Below are positions 47,662-59,144 of a DNA stretch of 64,000 nucleotides, in pieces. Each line of letters starts with the position of its first letter. Within the stretch, counting starts at the first letter, position 1. The translations under genes were made by a program, and so were the position numbers. The notes under the pieces are model-generated. The model did not search any database and was not told where the DNA came from. It worked only from the letters and a program-made list of their open reading frames with translations. Source of the stretch: Jackrogersella multiformis (lineage: Eukaryota > Ascomycota > Sordariomycetes > Xylariales > Hypoxylaceae); the NCBI GenBank assembly GCA_902806575.1, contig CADCXD010000009.1, positions 496,001-560,000 on the forward strand, in the 5' to 3' direction.

Positions 47662-50094
47662 GATGTTGCATTCATTAATATCCTTTTAACGGGCTGTTGG
47701 GTATACTAAAGCTCTCCGAATGACTTTGTATACATGAGCTCGAATACGTTGGTGCCACATACATTTTTCTAATTACGGAGGCATGCTGTTCAAGCGCCTT
47801 TTCTCACCTTCGGACAATGTTTAGTTCGATTTTACAATCAACGTCTCTTTTCCTGTCATCCATTCCGATATACCCCTTTATCTTCATTGCTTTTTTTTCT
47901 CTTCGACCTATGATTTTATTGGCTCATTGCCACAACTCCTGCCGGCGTCAGAAATACGAATCTTTTTGAAAGCATACCACGAATTACGGACCTAGGATCT
48001 CCGTGATTCATGAACCTCTAGTCCAACCAGTCGTCTTGAATGAATCGACTAAACGAACCGACAGAGGTCGTCATCATTTATCTTTCTACAACCTTAGGGA
48101 AACGGGCGAAAAACCAATCTCTACCGCCATTGATTGGATGGGAGCTTGGAGACCACCGCCACCACCACTACACAGCTACAGGATGGACAACCCCGAAGGA
48201 GGACACCGTTGCGTCGAAATTTTTTGTCGGGGGATGTATATCGGGAAGGCGGCCTTGCGCGCGCGTATGGTAACGCAGACTCGCGTCTGATGTACGGGTT
48301 AGCTAACACGCGGATCGCGGAAGCAAAAAGCATAGCATTTTTGGCTTTGTATGCCGGTCTGAGGACCGAGGGATCGGCTGAGAGAGCATCAATGTTAAGA
48401 ATGAACAAAAAGAAAAAAGAAAACTGATGTGGTGATTGTGTGATTGTGATTGTGAGTGTTATGTTATGTTGGTTGTGTGTTCTAACCTGAAGTGATGTGA
48501 CTACAAGTGCTTTGGTAGCTGCTGTTAATAGATGCAAGTGATGGCGATGACAGCGGTACGGTAAACCGCATAACCTAGGTTTTTGCTGCAGGTGTAAGTG
48601 AGCAATGGTGTTTTTCAACAAGCCTGCTCCTAAAGCGAAGAGCCTGGATGCTGTATTTACTAAAGTAGGTAGTTGGAGCTGTCTAATCTCTTCCCAGGCA
48701 GAAAGGAGGGATTATCAAGTGGTCGTAGGTCGTGTTTCTCTTCGAGGATGGACGTTGCTGGGCGTGCTTCTTGGTTGTCCTGTTTGTCTGGTGGTGATGG
48801 GGTGATGGGGTGATGTTGGGTGAGAAGTAGGAGGGGTTCGGGGTGGAGGATTATCTTAAGTTTATTTATCTGTTCCATATAGAAAGGGACGGAGATCATC
48901 TTAGCATTTGAGTAAAATGTAAAATTAGTCCCCTCTCAGCAAGATGGTATGGTGGTAATGGAGATGCCTCGAAGTCTTGTAGGTGGTAGTTCAGGGGTAG
49001 CAACACTGACATAACCAACTGAGGCTACATGTCTACCGATCTCATGCTATTATTTCCCACATTATGGGCTACCTACCTATCGTATATTAGGAATCAGAGT
49101 TGCTTTGTCTATATTTGTCGGTACAGAAACTGGAGGCAGACATCCTCCAGGTAGCCAGCCTGAGACTGAGCTCAACCACCAATACTTGTACACATCTCTA
49201 TCTCCCCCTTATACCTCTTCTGCTAGCAACCCAATTCACTCTAAGTACACCATCCTACCTTCATTATAATAAGACGCAAATACACAGAACTCATATATAC
49301 ACCTAGGTTTAGGAAGCCCCGTAACTAACTGAATCCGTTTAAGAAGAGGTTCGTACTCATACAAAGGAGCGAAGGACGTAAATCTAAGCCCGTTGAAGAG
49401 GTGGCGTGTATACCTACCTACCTAGCTAGGTAAATTACAACGTTTATTTGCTACTTTCCCATCATAGACTAGCCCTTCCCTCTCCGCAGATCTCAGCACC
49501 GATCAGTATAGTCAGTCAGATGTTATAACGATATTTATAGCGTACGTGGATAAGCGTTCGCGGCAGAGGTTTCCAAGGAGCATGAACTGGGTAGCGAAGT
49601 GACTGATTCTGGCGGCACTTGCTATGGGAATGTATACTAAGTAAGATACGGTAGTGGGTAAGGTTAGGAGCGAGCGAAAGCGGGTTTGACGGGAGAAGTG
49701 CACATAATGGGATTTGGAGGGTTGATGAACACCCGTACGGTTCCAAAGCTGCGGTACAAGGACAGCATTTCAACTTACAAGATGGATCCAGGATGTTGAC
49801 GAGTGTAGAATCGGTTAGCTGGGTCTCTACTTAGCCTACCTTGAGCAAGATCATAGTAGCTGTTGAGAGATAGTCACGGAAACTTATCACGAATCCAAAG
49901 CATTCTTGTTGGCATTTGGTATATTTTTGTCATTCCTCTAGGCATTGCCTATGTCCCTCCATGCCTTGCCATGCACGGAAGATTGAGATTCCTGGCCACG
50001 CGAAAAACCCCTAATGCAATTAGAAAAGAGCAACCGGCAGAAGAACCCATAAACACCGCACGACCACCGCACCCCATCTCTTTTTTCCTTCCCC
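47662..50094. other. 2.4-kb spacer between palI and eL21
   Basis: The first part is palI 3' sequence with a T run near 47890. Short overlapping frames on both strands at 48000-48620 do not resemble a family. TACCTACCTAGC-type elements occur near 49413. No gene recognised. Confidence 0.45.
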
Positions 50095-50822
50095 TTAGAT
50101 GGTCGTCTCGTACGCGATAGGGGTCACCGTCTCCGGGTGGTTGTCCTTCATGGATACCAATCGCGCGTCACGGGGTAGGGCAGGGAGTCGCTTGACGGTA
50201 AGAGTTGTGCCTTCGGCCTTGGCCTGCTTCTTGAGTTCGGCGTTCTGCTTGACGCGCTTGAGGAAGTCCTCTCTTGATCGGGATAGGCTGACGTGCTCGA
50301 TGCGGAGGTTGATACGCTTCTCGATGTACCGGTGCTTCACCTTCTTGTAGATGATGACGCCGACGGCGGTTTTCGAGACGTTGTAGACGACGCCAGTCTT
50401 GCCGTGGTAGACCTTGTGAGGCATACTATTTGCCGATCAGCTCCAGTTCCTCCATATCCACTATACTCTCGCCATATTCGAAGATATTCGTGTATGAATT
50501 CGAGGGTTCTAGTCGAGTCTCATTTTCGCGAGGATTGGATTTGCCTTACCCCTTCTGAACAGCACCATTTGCCTTGATATCAACGATGTCGCCAACCCTA
50601 CCCAACTGTTAATATTTTGGTCCCGTATTTAAAATTCCCAAGTCGAAGCGTACTTGAATTGTTGTAGGTATGTAGAGAGGCGGATCATACCCTTCTCTCG
50701 GAAGTTTCGAGAGAAGGCATACTATAGCATCTGTCAATGACAATTTCTCTTATAAAAATAGATGACATATAATTAAATAGACGTACTCGAGTGCCAGCGC
50801 GAAGACCTGCGGCGTGACCCAT
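50095..50822 (-). CDS. RPL21: 60S ribosomal protein eL21
   Basis: Four exons on the minus strand: 50822-50787, 50721-50654, 50597-50550, 50425-50095. They give exactly 160 residues, the usual length. The first exon encodes only MGHAAGLRAGTR; exon 2 gives YAFSRNFREKGMIRLSTYLQ, exon 3 VGDIVDIKANGAVQK, and exon 4 starts with the conserved GMPHKVYHGKTGVVYN and carries YIEKRINLRIEHVSLSRSR. All introns are GT-AG with matching phases; the exon-3 acceptor is the TAG at 50600-50598, chosen because it restores QFKVGDIV. Part of the large subunit in the cytosol. It shares a divergent promoter with uS4. Confidence 0.95.
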
Positions 50823-51228
50823 CTTGACTGAGTTATGGCTGTGGCGAGAGAAAGGTTGGTTGTTGATGTGAGGTTGATTGATTTCTCTATTTCGATGTTC
50901 CGCTCAAGAAATTCGCTTAGGATTTTTTTGGGGTCACTTGGTTGTGGACTTTGGGAAGTCACTACCCTTGTCAACCCTTGCCAACCCACCTGGTCATACC
51001 GCAACAGCCGCCAATTAAGCGAGGGGTACTTTGACCCGATTAGGTTTAGACCCACACTTGCCCTACTCCATTCCACAAATCCACTCTTCTTTTCTTTTCC
51101 TACTTCCATCTTTTCTTATCTTACATTCACTTTTTCAATTTCTCAATTCCGCGAATACCACGACAACCTCAATTTCATCTTTCTTCGTCAACCACCAACC
51201 AAGAAAGAAAGACAATTGAGTCGCAATC
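50823..51228. promoter_or_regulatory. Shared divergent promoter of eL21 and uS4
   Basis: Only 406 bases separate the two start codons, which point away from each other. The middle holds repeated CAACCCTTG/CCAACCC elements (about 50970-50990). The uS4 side has a long pyrimidine tract (TTCTTTTCTTTTCC, about 51088-51130), typical of highly expressed fungal genes. Co-regulation is inferred from the layout. Confidence 0.7.
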
Positions 51229-52016
51229 ATGGCGCCTCTGTCTTACTCCAAGACCGCAAAGGTCCCCCGTCGCCCCTTCGAGGCCGCCCGTCTGTCAGTA
51301 ATCACCGGCCACTGAGCTAGAGCTTGACTCTGCTTAAGTCGTGAGAGAGTAAAAACTGACATGGTCGCCTTAATAGTGATTCCGAGTTGAAGCTCGTTGG
51401 AGAATACGGTCTACGAAACAAGCGTGAGGTGTGGCGTGTCCAGCTCACCCTCTCCAAGATCCGCCGTGCTGCTCGGTATGTTTTATTGTATTTTTCTTGC
51501 TTCTCCATCTCCATCTCCATATATATATCCACCTCCGTCTCCTTCTTCCTCATCACCTCCTCGCGCACCCAAGGTTATCAATACTAATACATATAATATA
51601 CTAGTCAGCTTCTTACCCTCGACGAGAAGGACCCCAAGCGTCTCTTCGAAGGCAATGCCCTAATTCGACGTCTCGTTCGTGTCGGTGTGCTCGATGAGTC
51701 CCGCATGAAGCTCGATTACGTGCTTGCTCTGAAGGTCGAAGATTTCTTGGAGCGTCGCCTTCAGACCTGCGTCTACAAGCTCGGTCTCGCCAAGTCCATT
51801 CACCACGCCCGTGTTCTTATCCGCCAGCGCCACGTCCGCGTCGGCAAGCAGATCGTCAACGTTCCGTCTTTCATCGTCCGTCTCGACTCGCAGAAGCACA
51901 TCGACTTCTCCCTGACCTCGCCGTTTGGTGGCGGGCGCCCTGGTCGTGTCCGGAGAAAGAAGGCCAAGGCTGCCGAGAAGAAGGACGAGGGCGAGGAAGA
52001 AGAGGAGGAGGAGTAA
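51229..52016 (+). CDS. RPS9: 40S ribosomal protein uS4
   Basis: Three exons (51229-51293, 51377-51475, 51605-52016) give 191 residues. uS4 is a primary binder of small-subunit rRNA and shapes the mRNA entry/decoding region. Seen: MAPLSYSKTAKVPRRPFEAA, LVGEYGLRNKREVWRVQ, LSKIRRAARQLLTLDEKDP, FEGNALIRRLVRVGVLDE, LALKVEDFLERRLQT, the S4 RNA-binding core (HHARVLIRQRHVRVGKQIVN), and SPFGGGRPGRVRRKKAKAAE with an acidic poly-Glu tail. The donors are GTCAGT and GTATGT and the acceptors TAG. Phases agree and length is as in other fungi. Confidence 0.96.
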
Positions 52017-52255
52017 ACGCGACGCCTTCCATGACATCATGCGAATATATCGGCGGCGGTGGGGAAAACTGATTACATTATGGGTGTATGAAAATAAATC
52101 ATACCTCACGGCGTTAGGCCAAGGGAAACGGAATGCATGAAGAACTTTCACCACCGTTTTGACAATTTAATGATCTACGTGATTTGACTGATTTGACTAT
52201 TTTCATTGTATTACTATCGCCTTCCTGGTACCGAGGCAGGTTAATATATCATTAG

Positions 52256-53728
52256 TTACCGGACTAGCTCATCTCTCCCTAAGAATTTCGCCATGGGATC
52301 ATCCGCCGCTGTTCGTTTCCTGCGATATTCATCTAGCTCAGCCTCCGAGACACCACCCTTCATCTCCTCTATCGTACGTTTCTTCCCTGCCGCCTGCTGC
52401 GGCGGTTCGGCCTCCTCCTCCTCCTTCTCCTCCGCCGCCGCCTTCTCTTCTTCCACAGCTTCGTCGTCCGCCGCGGGGGCCTCCTCGATCAAAGCCACGC
52501 CCGTCCTCTGCTTCTCGGCCGCCTCCCAGGCCAGCCTCCCGTCCTCGCCGGTGCAGTAGCTGTTCTTGATGAAGGAGTGGCAGCAGGCGTAGCCCCAGCG
52601 GAAGTCGGACCACCAGCTGCCCCAGACGGCGCCGTGGTTGTTGACGTGCACGTCCTCGGCGTACTTGGACCGGGCGCTGGCGCGCGGCGCGCCCTTGACC
52701 AGCCCCGACTCGTCGTACTCGACGAACTGCTCCGACTCGGTCACCGCGGCGGCGGGCGGCGGGGGCGGCGCCATCGCGCCGTCGCCGCCGCCGTACTTGT
52801 CCTGCAGCGCCTTGGCCTTCTCGGCTTGCCTCCGCGCGGCCTCCTCGAAGGCCTTCTTGCGGTGGAACTCGCCGGCGGTGGGGTTGGCCTGCATGTGCTG
52901 GCTGGTGTCGCCGCTGCGCTCCTGCTTCTCCCAGGCGTACTTGAGGGCCTTCTCGAACTCGGCGGCGTCGCCCGAGGCGCGCAGGAAGCCCTCCTCGGCG
53001 AAGAGCTGGGCGGCCTTGTCGGCGGTGGCGCCGGCGTCGACCATGGTGCGCGTCTTGGGGTCGTACTTGGCCGACTCGAGGTCCAGGTTGAGCAGGTACT
53101 TGGCCGTGTCCTCGCGGATGCGCAGCTGCCGCGTCGCCGTGCTCTGGTGCCGCCCCATGTCCGACTCCTCGGCGTACTTCTCGCCCGCGTCCCGGCCGTC
53201 TTCTTCTTCCTCCTCCTCGCCGTCGCCGCCGTCCTTGCCTCCCGCCGGCCCCGAGAGCTGCGCGCGCAGCTCGTCCATCTGCTCGTACCGCTCGACGACG
53301 CGGCGGTACTCCTTGGGGTCGTAGCCGTTCCAGCGGTCGCGCTTGGCGTCCCAGCCGAGCTCGACGTCCTGGACGACCTCGTCGGCCTGGATGTCGCGGC
53401 CGGTCCACTTGGCGCCCTTGGCCCGGGGGCGGGCGAGGCAGTCCTTGGCCTTGTGGGTCATGGCGCCGCAGTTCTCGCAGGCGCCCTTGCGGTACTTGGT
53501 GGCGGCGGGGCCGAGCTTGCGGCCGCGGTCGTACCAGCGGGACTGGTCGTCCTTGGCCTTGTGCAGCCGCTGGTGCTCGAGGTAGTCGGTGCCGTCGCCC
53601 TCCTCGCCCGCGTAGAACGGCCGCTTGCTGATGAAGGACGGGATGTAGATGTTCTCCTCCTTGGAGGCGGCCGAGGCCTTGCTGGCGTCGTTGCGCCGCG
53701 AGGGAGGCGGCGGCGGTGGAGGCGGCAT
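52256..53728 (-). CDS. SLU7: Pre-mRNA splicing factor SLU7
   Basis: One exon, 490 residues. SLU7 acts in the second catalytic step of splicing and helps choose the 3' splice site. It starts MPPPPPPPPSRR, then NIYIPSFISKRPFYAGEEGD and a CCHC zinc knuckle at C84, C87, H92, C97 (CENCGAMTHKAKDC), then KWTGRDIQADEVVQDVELGW and DAKRDRWNGYDPKEYRRVVE, all SLU7 hallmarks. Later WGSWWSDFRWGYACCHSFIK and NSYCTGEDG form the conserved C-terminal block. An acidic Ala/Glu-rich stretch precedes the end. The gene is very GC-rich, so long antisense frames exist on the plus strand; they are shadows. It faces uS4 tail to tail, 239 bases apart. Confidence 0.94.
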   Translation of the reverse strand: MPPPPPPPPSRRNDASKASAASKEENIYIPSFISKRPFYAGEEGDGTDYLEHQRLHKAKDDQSRWYDRGRKLGPAATKYRKGACENCGAMTHKAKDCLARPRAKGAKWTGRDIQADEVVQDVELGWDAKRDRWNGYDPKEYRRVVERYEQMDELRAQLSGPAGGKDGGDGEEEEEEDGRDAGEKYAEESDMGRHQSTATRQLRIREDTAKYLLNLDLESAKYDPKTRTMVDAGATADKAAQLFAEEGFLRASGDAAEFEKALKYAWEKQERSGDTSQHMQANPTAGEFHRKKAFEEAARRQAEKAKALQDKYGGGDGAMAPPPPPAAAVTESEQFVEYDESGLVKGAPRASARSKYAEDVHVNNHGAVWGSWWSDFRWGYACCHSFIKNSYCTGEDGRLAWEAAEKQRTGVALIEEAPAADDEAVEEEKAAAEEKEEEEAEPPQQAAGKKRTIEEMKGGVSEAELDEYRRKRTAADDPMAKFLGRDELVR

Positions 53729-54867
53729 GGTTGCCGTGGTTGTGGTTGTGGTTGTAGTTGCGGGTGTGGGTGTGGGTGTGGTTTTCGCTGAGAGGGTCGG
53801 CAGGGTGGAGGAATTAAAGTTAAAGTATTAAGAAAAAGTTTAGGATTGAGACGTTGAAGTCTGTGGTTGTGGAAATATTAAGAAGAGATGAAGTTGGTTT
53901 GATTTGATCAACAGTCTTGAACTTTCTAAAGTTGATAATATCAAAGGTCCGTATCTGCTTATCGGCTTATCGGGGTGTGGCTGTGCTCAATGGACATACA
54001 ATATACTGTGGCTGGGATGATTAATTATGAGAATATGTCATGTGACCCTCGTTCAGTTCCACGACTGAGCAATGCCCTGTGTGATAATATGCCAACCTAC
54101 CTAGCCTACTAAATACATAGATTTAAGATGTTATCCAATGGCTTAGACTAGGTACCTAGGTAGGCTGCCTGAGCCTTGCTGTATACCACCACTGCCCACT
54201 ATCGTAATGCGGTTATATAAATATACGGCTAAGTCTTGATACTATCTACGATCTACTTATAAGTTTGGCTTGGCCAAATCACGTATTCACGATGTGAAGC
54301 CCACTGACAAATTCTCTAGCTTGTCCATTACCAGGTGTTTTTGAATTCACTCAATTGAGCTTGAGCTGTATAATTTCTTGAGATCTACCCCAAGTCTGTC
54401 TTTTCCCGGATGGGTTTCGGAAGATGGGTATGACAATACAGTTACTACGACCCCCCGTGTGCTTGGCTACATACAAGGCGTCTATATCTACTCCCCCTGT
54501 GGCGTGTCTCGGGAGGCGTAAGATTAATTCAAACTGCAATGCTCCCGAAGTGTGTTCGACCTTAGAAGTATCGATTGTACGGACGCATGGTGGCTGGCAC
54601 CATTCTCGGAGCCGATAAATGCTAGTGTACAAACTATTTCCGACAGATTCTTGACTATAGAGGGCTCGATAACAACCCGGATCCGATTTAGAGCCGGTGT
54701 TGCAAACGTACCTAGGTAGCTAATGTTGATATCCAGGGCGTTGCTCTTCAGACCCACCCATACGTTGTCGTTGAATGGGAGTGGTTAATTCTACCAACAA
54801 TCCTACTTCATAAACCATTGCGCTGGCAAGGATGATCCGGAGAAGCTGGAAATAAAGGGGAGAGGAG

Positions 54868-55170
54868 ATGGTATGGAAGAGCAGTCTTCTTCCCCCCCCA
54901 TATTATAAGGACTACTTCACTGGTCTTCATGGTGATACTCTGGAACACGAACATCAGGGCGATCAAATATTACTAGATGTCACGTTAATGACCTCAGCCG
55001 AAATGGAAGAGCATGCTCGACATGTCATGGTAAGGCTACGGCGTGGTCGAAAGTGTGATGCTGGCTCCGCTGGACACGAGTCTGAAATGGATAGCTTGAA
55101 ACGAAAGGGTTATCGGGTACAGGACTTAGACCGATACTCTTTGATCCTCCATTCCGAAGAAGGCAGATGA
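54868..55170 (+). CDS. Possible small hypothetical protein
   Basis: A 100-codon frame with an ATG (MVWKSSLLPPPYYKDYFTGL) and a charged C-terminal half (HVMVRLRRGRKCDAGS). No family recognised, no repeats, no signal peptide. Composition is coding-like but the frame is short and lies in a spacer, so it may be chance or a relic exon. Confidence 0.25.
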   Translation: MVWKSSLLPPPYYKDYFTGLHGDTLEHEHQGDQILLDVTLMTSAEMEEHARHVMVRLRRGRKCDAGSAGHESEMDSLKRKGYRVQDLDRYSLILHSEEGR

Positions 55171-55298
55171 ATTAGTTGGAATGACAAGAAAAAGGAGTCG
55201 GCGATATAGAACGACAATCTACCTAACGTGCCTGGTAGGTAGTTGGAGCGGTGTAGAATGCCTAATGGTAGCACAACAGAAGCCACAGTCCAAGTCGG

Positions 55299-55368
55299 AG
55301 CCCAAATAATATAGCCCAAATAACACAGCCCAGATGATATAGCCTATATGATACAGCCCAGATAAACT
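55299..55368. repeat. 14-base imperfect tandem repeat, five copies
   Basis: Units start AGCCCAAATAATAT and diverge to AGCCTATATGATAC and AGCCCAGATAAACT. The array is flanked by a 12-base direct repeat CAGAAGCCACAG at 55277-55288 and 55371-55382. Confidence 0.85.
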
Positions 55369-55514
55369 TGCAGAAGCCACAGCCCGAGAATAGGCGCTTA
55401 ATGGAAAGCAAATCTCCCCATCACTGGAGCCTTATCTTTCTCCTCCCCCATACTTCACACTCTATGCTTGAAGATTAGGAAACCAAGAATCAAACAATAC
55501 AGTCAATAATCAAA

Positions 55515-58500
55515 ATGGATCCGATCACTGCTATCGGGCTCGCCTCTAGCATCATCACTTTCGTTGAATTCTCGTACAACCTCGTTTCTGGTACCTACCA
55601 AATCGCCAAGCGTGGTAGCACGACTGAAAATGACAACGTGGAGGTCGTAGTCAACCGTCTACAAGAGCTTACCCAAAGGCTTCGAGACCATGAGCTCAAG
55701 GGATCTTCCCCACACGAGACTGCTCTTAAGCAGCTGGCATCAGAATGTGAGAAACTGTCGGGAGATCTATCGACCCTTCTCCAGACGTTGAAGACTGAAG
55801 ATGGGTTCCGATGGGAGACTATCAGAGTTACGTTACGCTCGATACGCAAGAAAGGGGATGTTGCTGAGAAGATGGCAATGCTTACCCAATATCGATCGCA
55901 AGTATCGATCCAACTACTTGCATTGCTCAAGTACGTTACCGCTCAGCGCAGCCCCTATTTCTTGGCTCTATTAACAATGGCATTAGCGAGCGATAGATTT
56001 CGATGCGAGCCCAGATTGAGAAAGAATTCAGAGACAATCATTCCGATCTAGTTAGCCGCCTCAGGGACCTACAAACCATACTTAGAGATGTCATCAAAAC
56101 TCAAGCGCAGGACCAGAGGGACTCTTCCTTGGCCGAGGTCCAACTAACTCTGAACGTATTGCTCAAGTCCTCACCTTCGCCAGAGGTAAGAGTTTTACGG
56201 CAACTCTACTTCAAACCAATGTATGATCGCGAGAATCAAGTGCGACATGCCGAGTGTGACACATTTCAGTGGATCCTAGACGAAGAGGTCGGAGATAGAA
56301 CTGGAGATGATGCCAGACCGAGTAGAGAATTAGAGCAAGAATTCGAAAGGTTGACGGAGAACCGAACACGATCACTACAATTGCAGACAAGGACAAATTT
56401 TCTTCAATGGCTCTCTACCGGCAACCGCATTTTCCACATTTCGGGGAAGGCTGGTTCCGGAAAGTCAACACTGATGAAGTTGGTCGCCTTCCATTCTCGG
56501 ACCCAAGAGGAATTGAGTAAATGGTCTGGGGATAAGCAGTTGGTCTTCGCCCGGTTTTTTGCCTGGGGTGCGGGAAAGGACAGGATGCAGTACTCTCTAC
56601 ATGGTCTTTGCCGGTCGATTCTCTTTGCCGTCCTAAAGCAGTGCCCGGATCTAATCCCTGAGATATTTCCTGAAGCATATCGTACTTTTTCAACAACTCC
56701 GTATGAACCCCATATCGACGAACCTCTCTTTCAATTCCCTGTGCTTAGAGAGGCACTTCAGAAGCTCACTACAAATTTGATCAATGACAGATATCGCTTT
56801 TGTTTTTGTATCGATGGCTTAGACGAGTTCGAAGATGACGGTACTACTGGTTGCAGCCACGGATATCTTGTACGTGTGCTCACTTCTTGGGCAGAGAATG
56901 ACGACGTCAAGATTCTTGTCAGTTCTCGCCCTACAGATGAATTTGCATGGCGATTTTCAGACGCACTACGCATCAGACTCCACGAGCTCACAGAACTCGA
57001 TATCATGCGTTTTGGATGCTACATGTTCGAGAAACACGAATTATTTGCCGAAGTAAAGGCCTGCTACCTGAAATTAGTTCAGAAAGTCGTTTGGAAATCA
57101 CAAGGGGTTTTCCTCTGGGCTTGTCTGACAATCCACAGGCTTCTCCGCAAGGCTTATTTTGAGAAGGCTAATGCCTTGGAAAAGCTAATAGATACAACTC
57201 CCCGGGAAGTCAATGACCTATACGAGAGCTTGCTGAACTCGATTGATGAAGACTATCCAGGTCAAGTACTCAAGATGTTCTTTCTCGTCGCGCATGTAGG
57301 CACATGCCCACTCCTGTCACTTACCTGGATTGACGAGCTGTTTACCAACTCCAACTTTCCAATGGATCATGGCATACAAGCTTATTCTGACACGGAATTG
57401 CAAGACCGTCTCCGGAAGGCAAAGGGTCTAGTCCTTCAGACTAATGGCCTCTTAGAAATCGTGGGTGTAGAGACATATCCATCTATAATTATCCGTATGG
57501 ACGAGTTTGCGATCCAGAACACAGAGGAGCCAGTCCCTCAGACGAAAGGCCTCTCAGAAACCGGGGGTGAAGGGATAGATTCATATGTCACTTTCTTTCA
57601 TCGCACTTTCTCCGAATTTGTGACCCAGAACGAAAATATGTGTCAAATTTTCGACGGGTATCGTAAATTGTTGAAGATGAAAGAACTGGAGATCAAGATT
57701 GGGCTTGCGATGTTATGGTTTTCAACGGCTCCCAGCAAACTCGAATCATACCATACCGATATACGTTACCCGCTGGAGCGTTTGATGAGAAATGGCAACA
57801 AGGATTCATATGCCTGGTTGGATGCACTCGAGAAGGTAACAAAACATCATTTCGAAACCGGCAACAGGAAATTCACTGGAAAAGCTATTGGACCACCTTT
57901 AATGATAGCTGACTTCGCGTGCATGAATTGTGGGTTTTCCCATCTACACTGGGCTATGGGCTGCCTTAACGATTGGGACTACCTACGGCGGAAACTGCAG
58001 ACTAAGCCAGAATTGATCCGCGCCAACGGAGAATTATCTCTTCTCCTCTCAGCAGCCTTTTCTTTCACTGATACCTCAACTTTGGAGCACCTCTTGGATA
58101 TGGGAGCTTCACCAAACGACTTAGTCAAGCTAATCAAGCCAGAAGGAATTGAAGCGTCGGTTTGGTTGATATTCTGTGCTGTATTCGCGAATCAACTGTT
58201 CGAAGGTTTTAAAAATCATCGTGCTAGAATGTGCCATAGGTTTAAACTTTTTCTTAACCAAGGAGATGTCGACCCTGAGATTTTTATTGTCCTAAGAAGG
58301 GAGGACTGGGGCCATGGCGAGGACCAGCTAGATCCTCATATCCTTTCTTGGAAAGACTTGGTCCAGCAGTTTGATGCAGATAATCTCAATTTTTGGGACG
58401 AACTGTTCAGTTCCACGAAGAACATATCCAGAACTGTACAAAAAATACGGAGATACCTGGCTACTCAGGGAATCTATGGTACCCTGAGCAGCTGCTGGTG

Positions 58501-58714
58501 TTATTTGACGAGGCAATGGACATTGGACAGTCTAGTGGCAGCTTGGAGCTATCTGACGCAAAGGCCGAGACCTAATCGATCGCTTCTACAGAGCAAATAC
58601 TCGGGGATGAGGGTGGGACCTCTATCCGATGACTCTAAAAAATACTATGTTTACTCTGTGGTATTAAAAGATGTGGAACTGTTATCATATAATATGGTAG
58701 TACGGGTATGTTAA
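55515..58714 (+). CDS. NACHT-type NLR (STAND NTPase)
   Basis: Fungal NLRs are signal-transducing NTPases of non-self recognition and programmed cell death. The start MDPITAIGLASSIITFVEFS matches the common N-terminal domain of fungal STAND proteins. After one intron comes the NACHT domain: Walker A GKAGSGKST (about residue 290), Walker B FCFCIDGLDEFE (about 410) and ILVSSRP, then FFHRTFSEFV, the usual mark of the region after NACHT in this group. The C-terminal 350 residues contain at most one ankyrin-like unit (LEHLLDMGASPNDL) and no clear repeat array. Total about 1,030-1,045 residues. The intron is uncertain: a canonical donor at 55931 requires the acceptor at 56031, while the acceptor at 55996 is in frame only with a weak donor at 55935; reading through or using 55986 meets an in-frame TAG. 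Partner and trigger unknown. Confidence 0.82.
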
Positions 58715-59144
58715 TATTGTGAGCAAAAAAGAGATCACGGAATTACCTAGGTACCTAGGTATATAGTTGGCGGGGATGGTTAGGTACATCCTTACTTTAC
58801 ATGCTTACCTCCTAGGTAACCTAAGTAATCAGGTACCTAGGTATATATGAATTCATCAGGTTTCTGACGTCATACCTATTAGCGACACATGACAACGCGT
58901 CGCGGGATAGGCAGTGTGAGTGTTAGTTCCATAATTCCGTTATTCAATCAACGCGTCCGCCTCTATCTAGCCTCTAGGCACTACGTACCAGAACAAAGCA
59001 CAAAATCAATTCTTTGCATCCCTAGGTACCTCCTAGCTTTTTGATGTCAGATTTTTTATTAGACATGAGCTAAATCCGTGCAAAATACTTTGATGTTTTC
59101 CATGCATTCTCGAGTCGCGCTGGCGTTGCGATGTATAAGTCGCC
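58715..59144. other. NLR-REV3 spacer
   Basis: Contains the palindrome cluster at 58744-58843 and AT-rich leader sequence of REV3. No coding signal. Confidence 0.6.
58744..58843. repeat. Cluster of TACCTAGGTA palindromes
   Basis: Two overlapping copies at 58744-58761, a TCCTAGGTAACCTAAG variant near 58810 and another full copy at about 58834-58843. It is the densest occurrence of a motif seen in most spacers of this window. Confidence 0.85.

Larger units (their letters stand above)
53729..55514. other. SLU7 promoter and NLR upstream spacer
   Basis: GGTTGT and GTGGGT hexamer runs sit at 53735-53780, in the SLU7 leader. TACCTAGGTA elements lie near 54155 and 54705. A 14-base tandem repeat precedes the NLR gene (listed separately). 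Confidence 0.55.

Noticed and set aside
52577..53791. 404-codon plus-strand frame
   Set aside because: Antisense shadow of the GC-rich SLU7 gene; Leu/Val/Gly-rich composition without domains.
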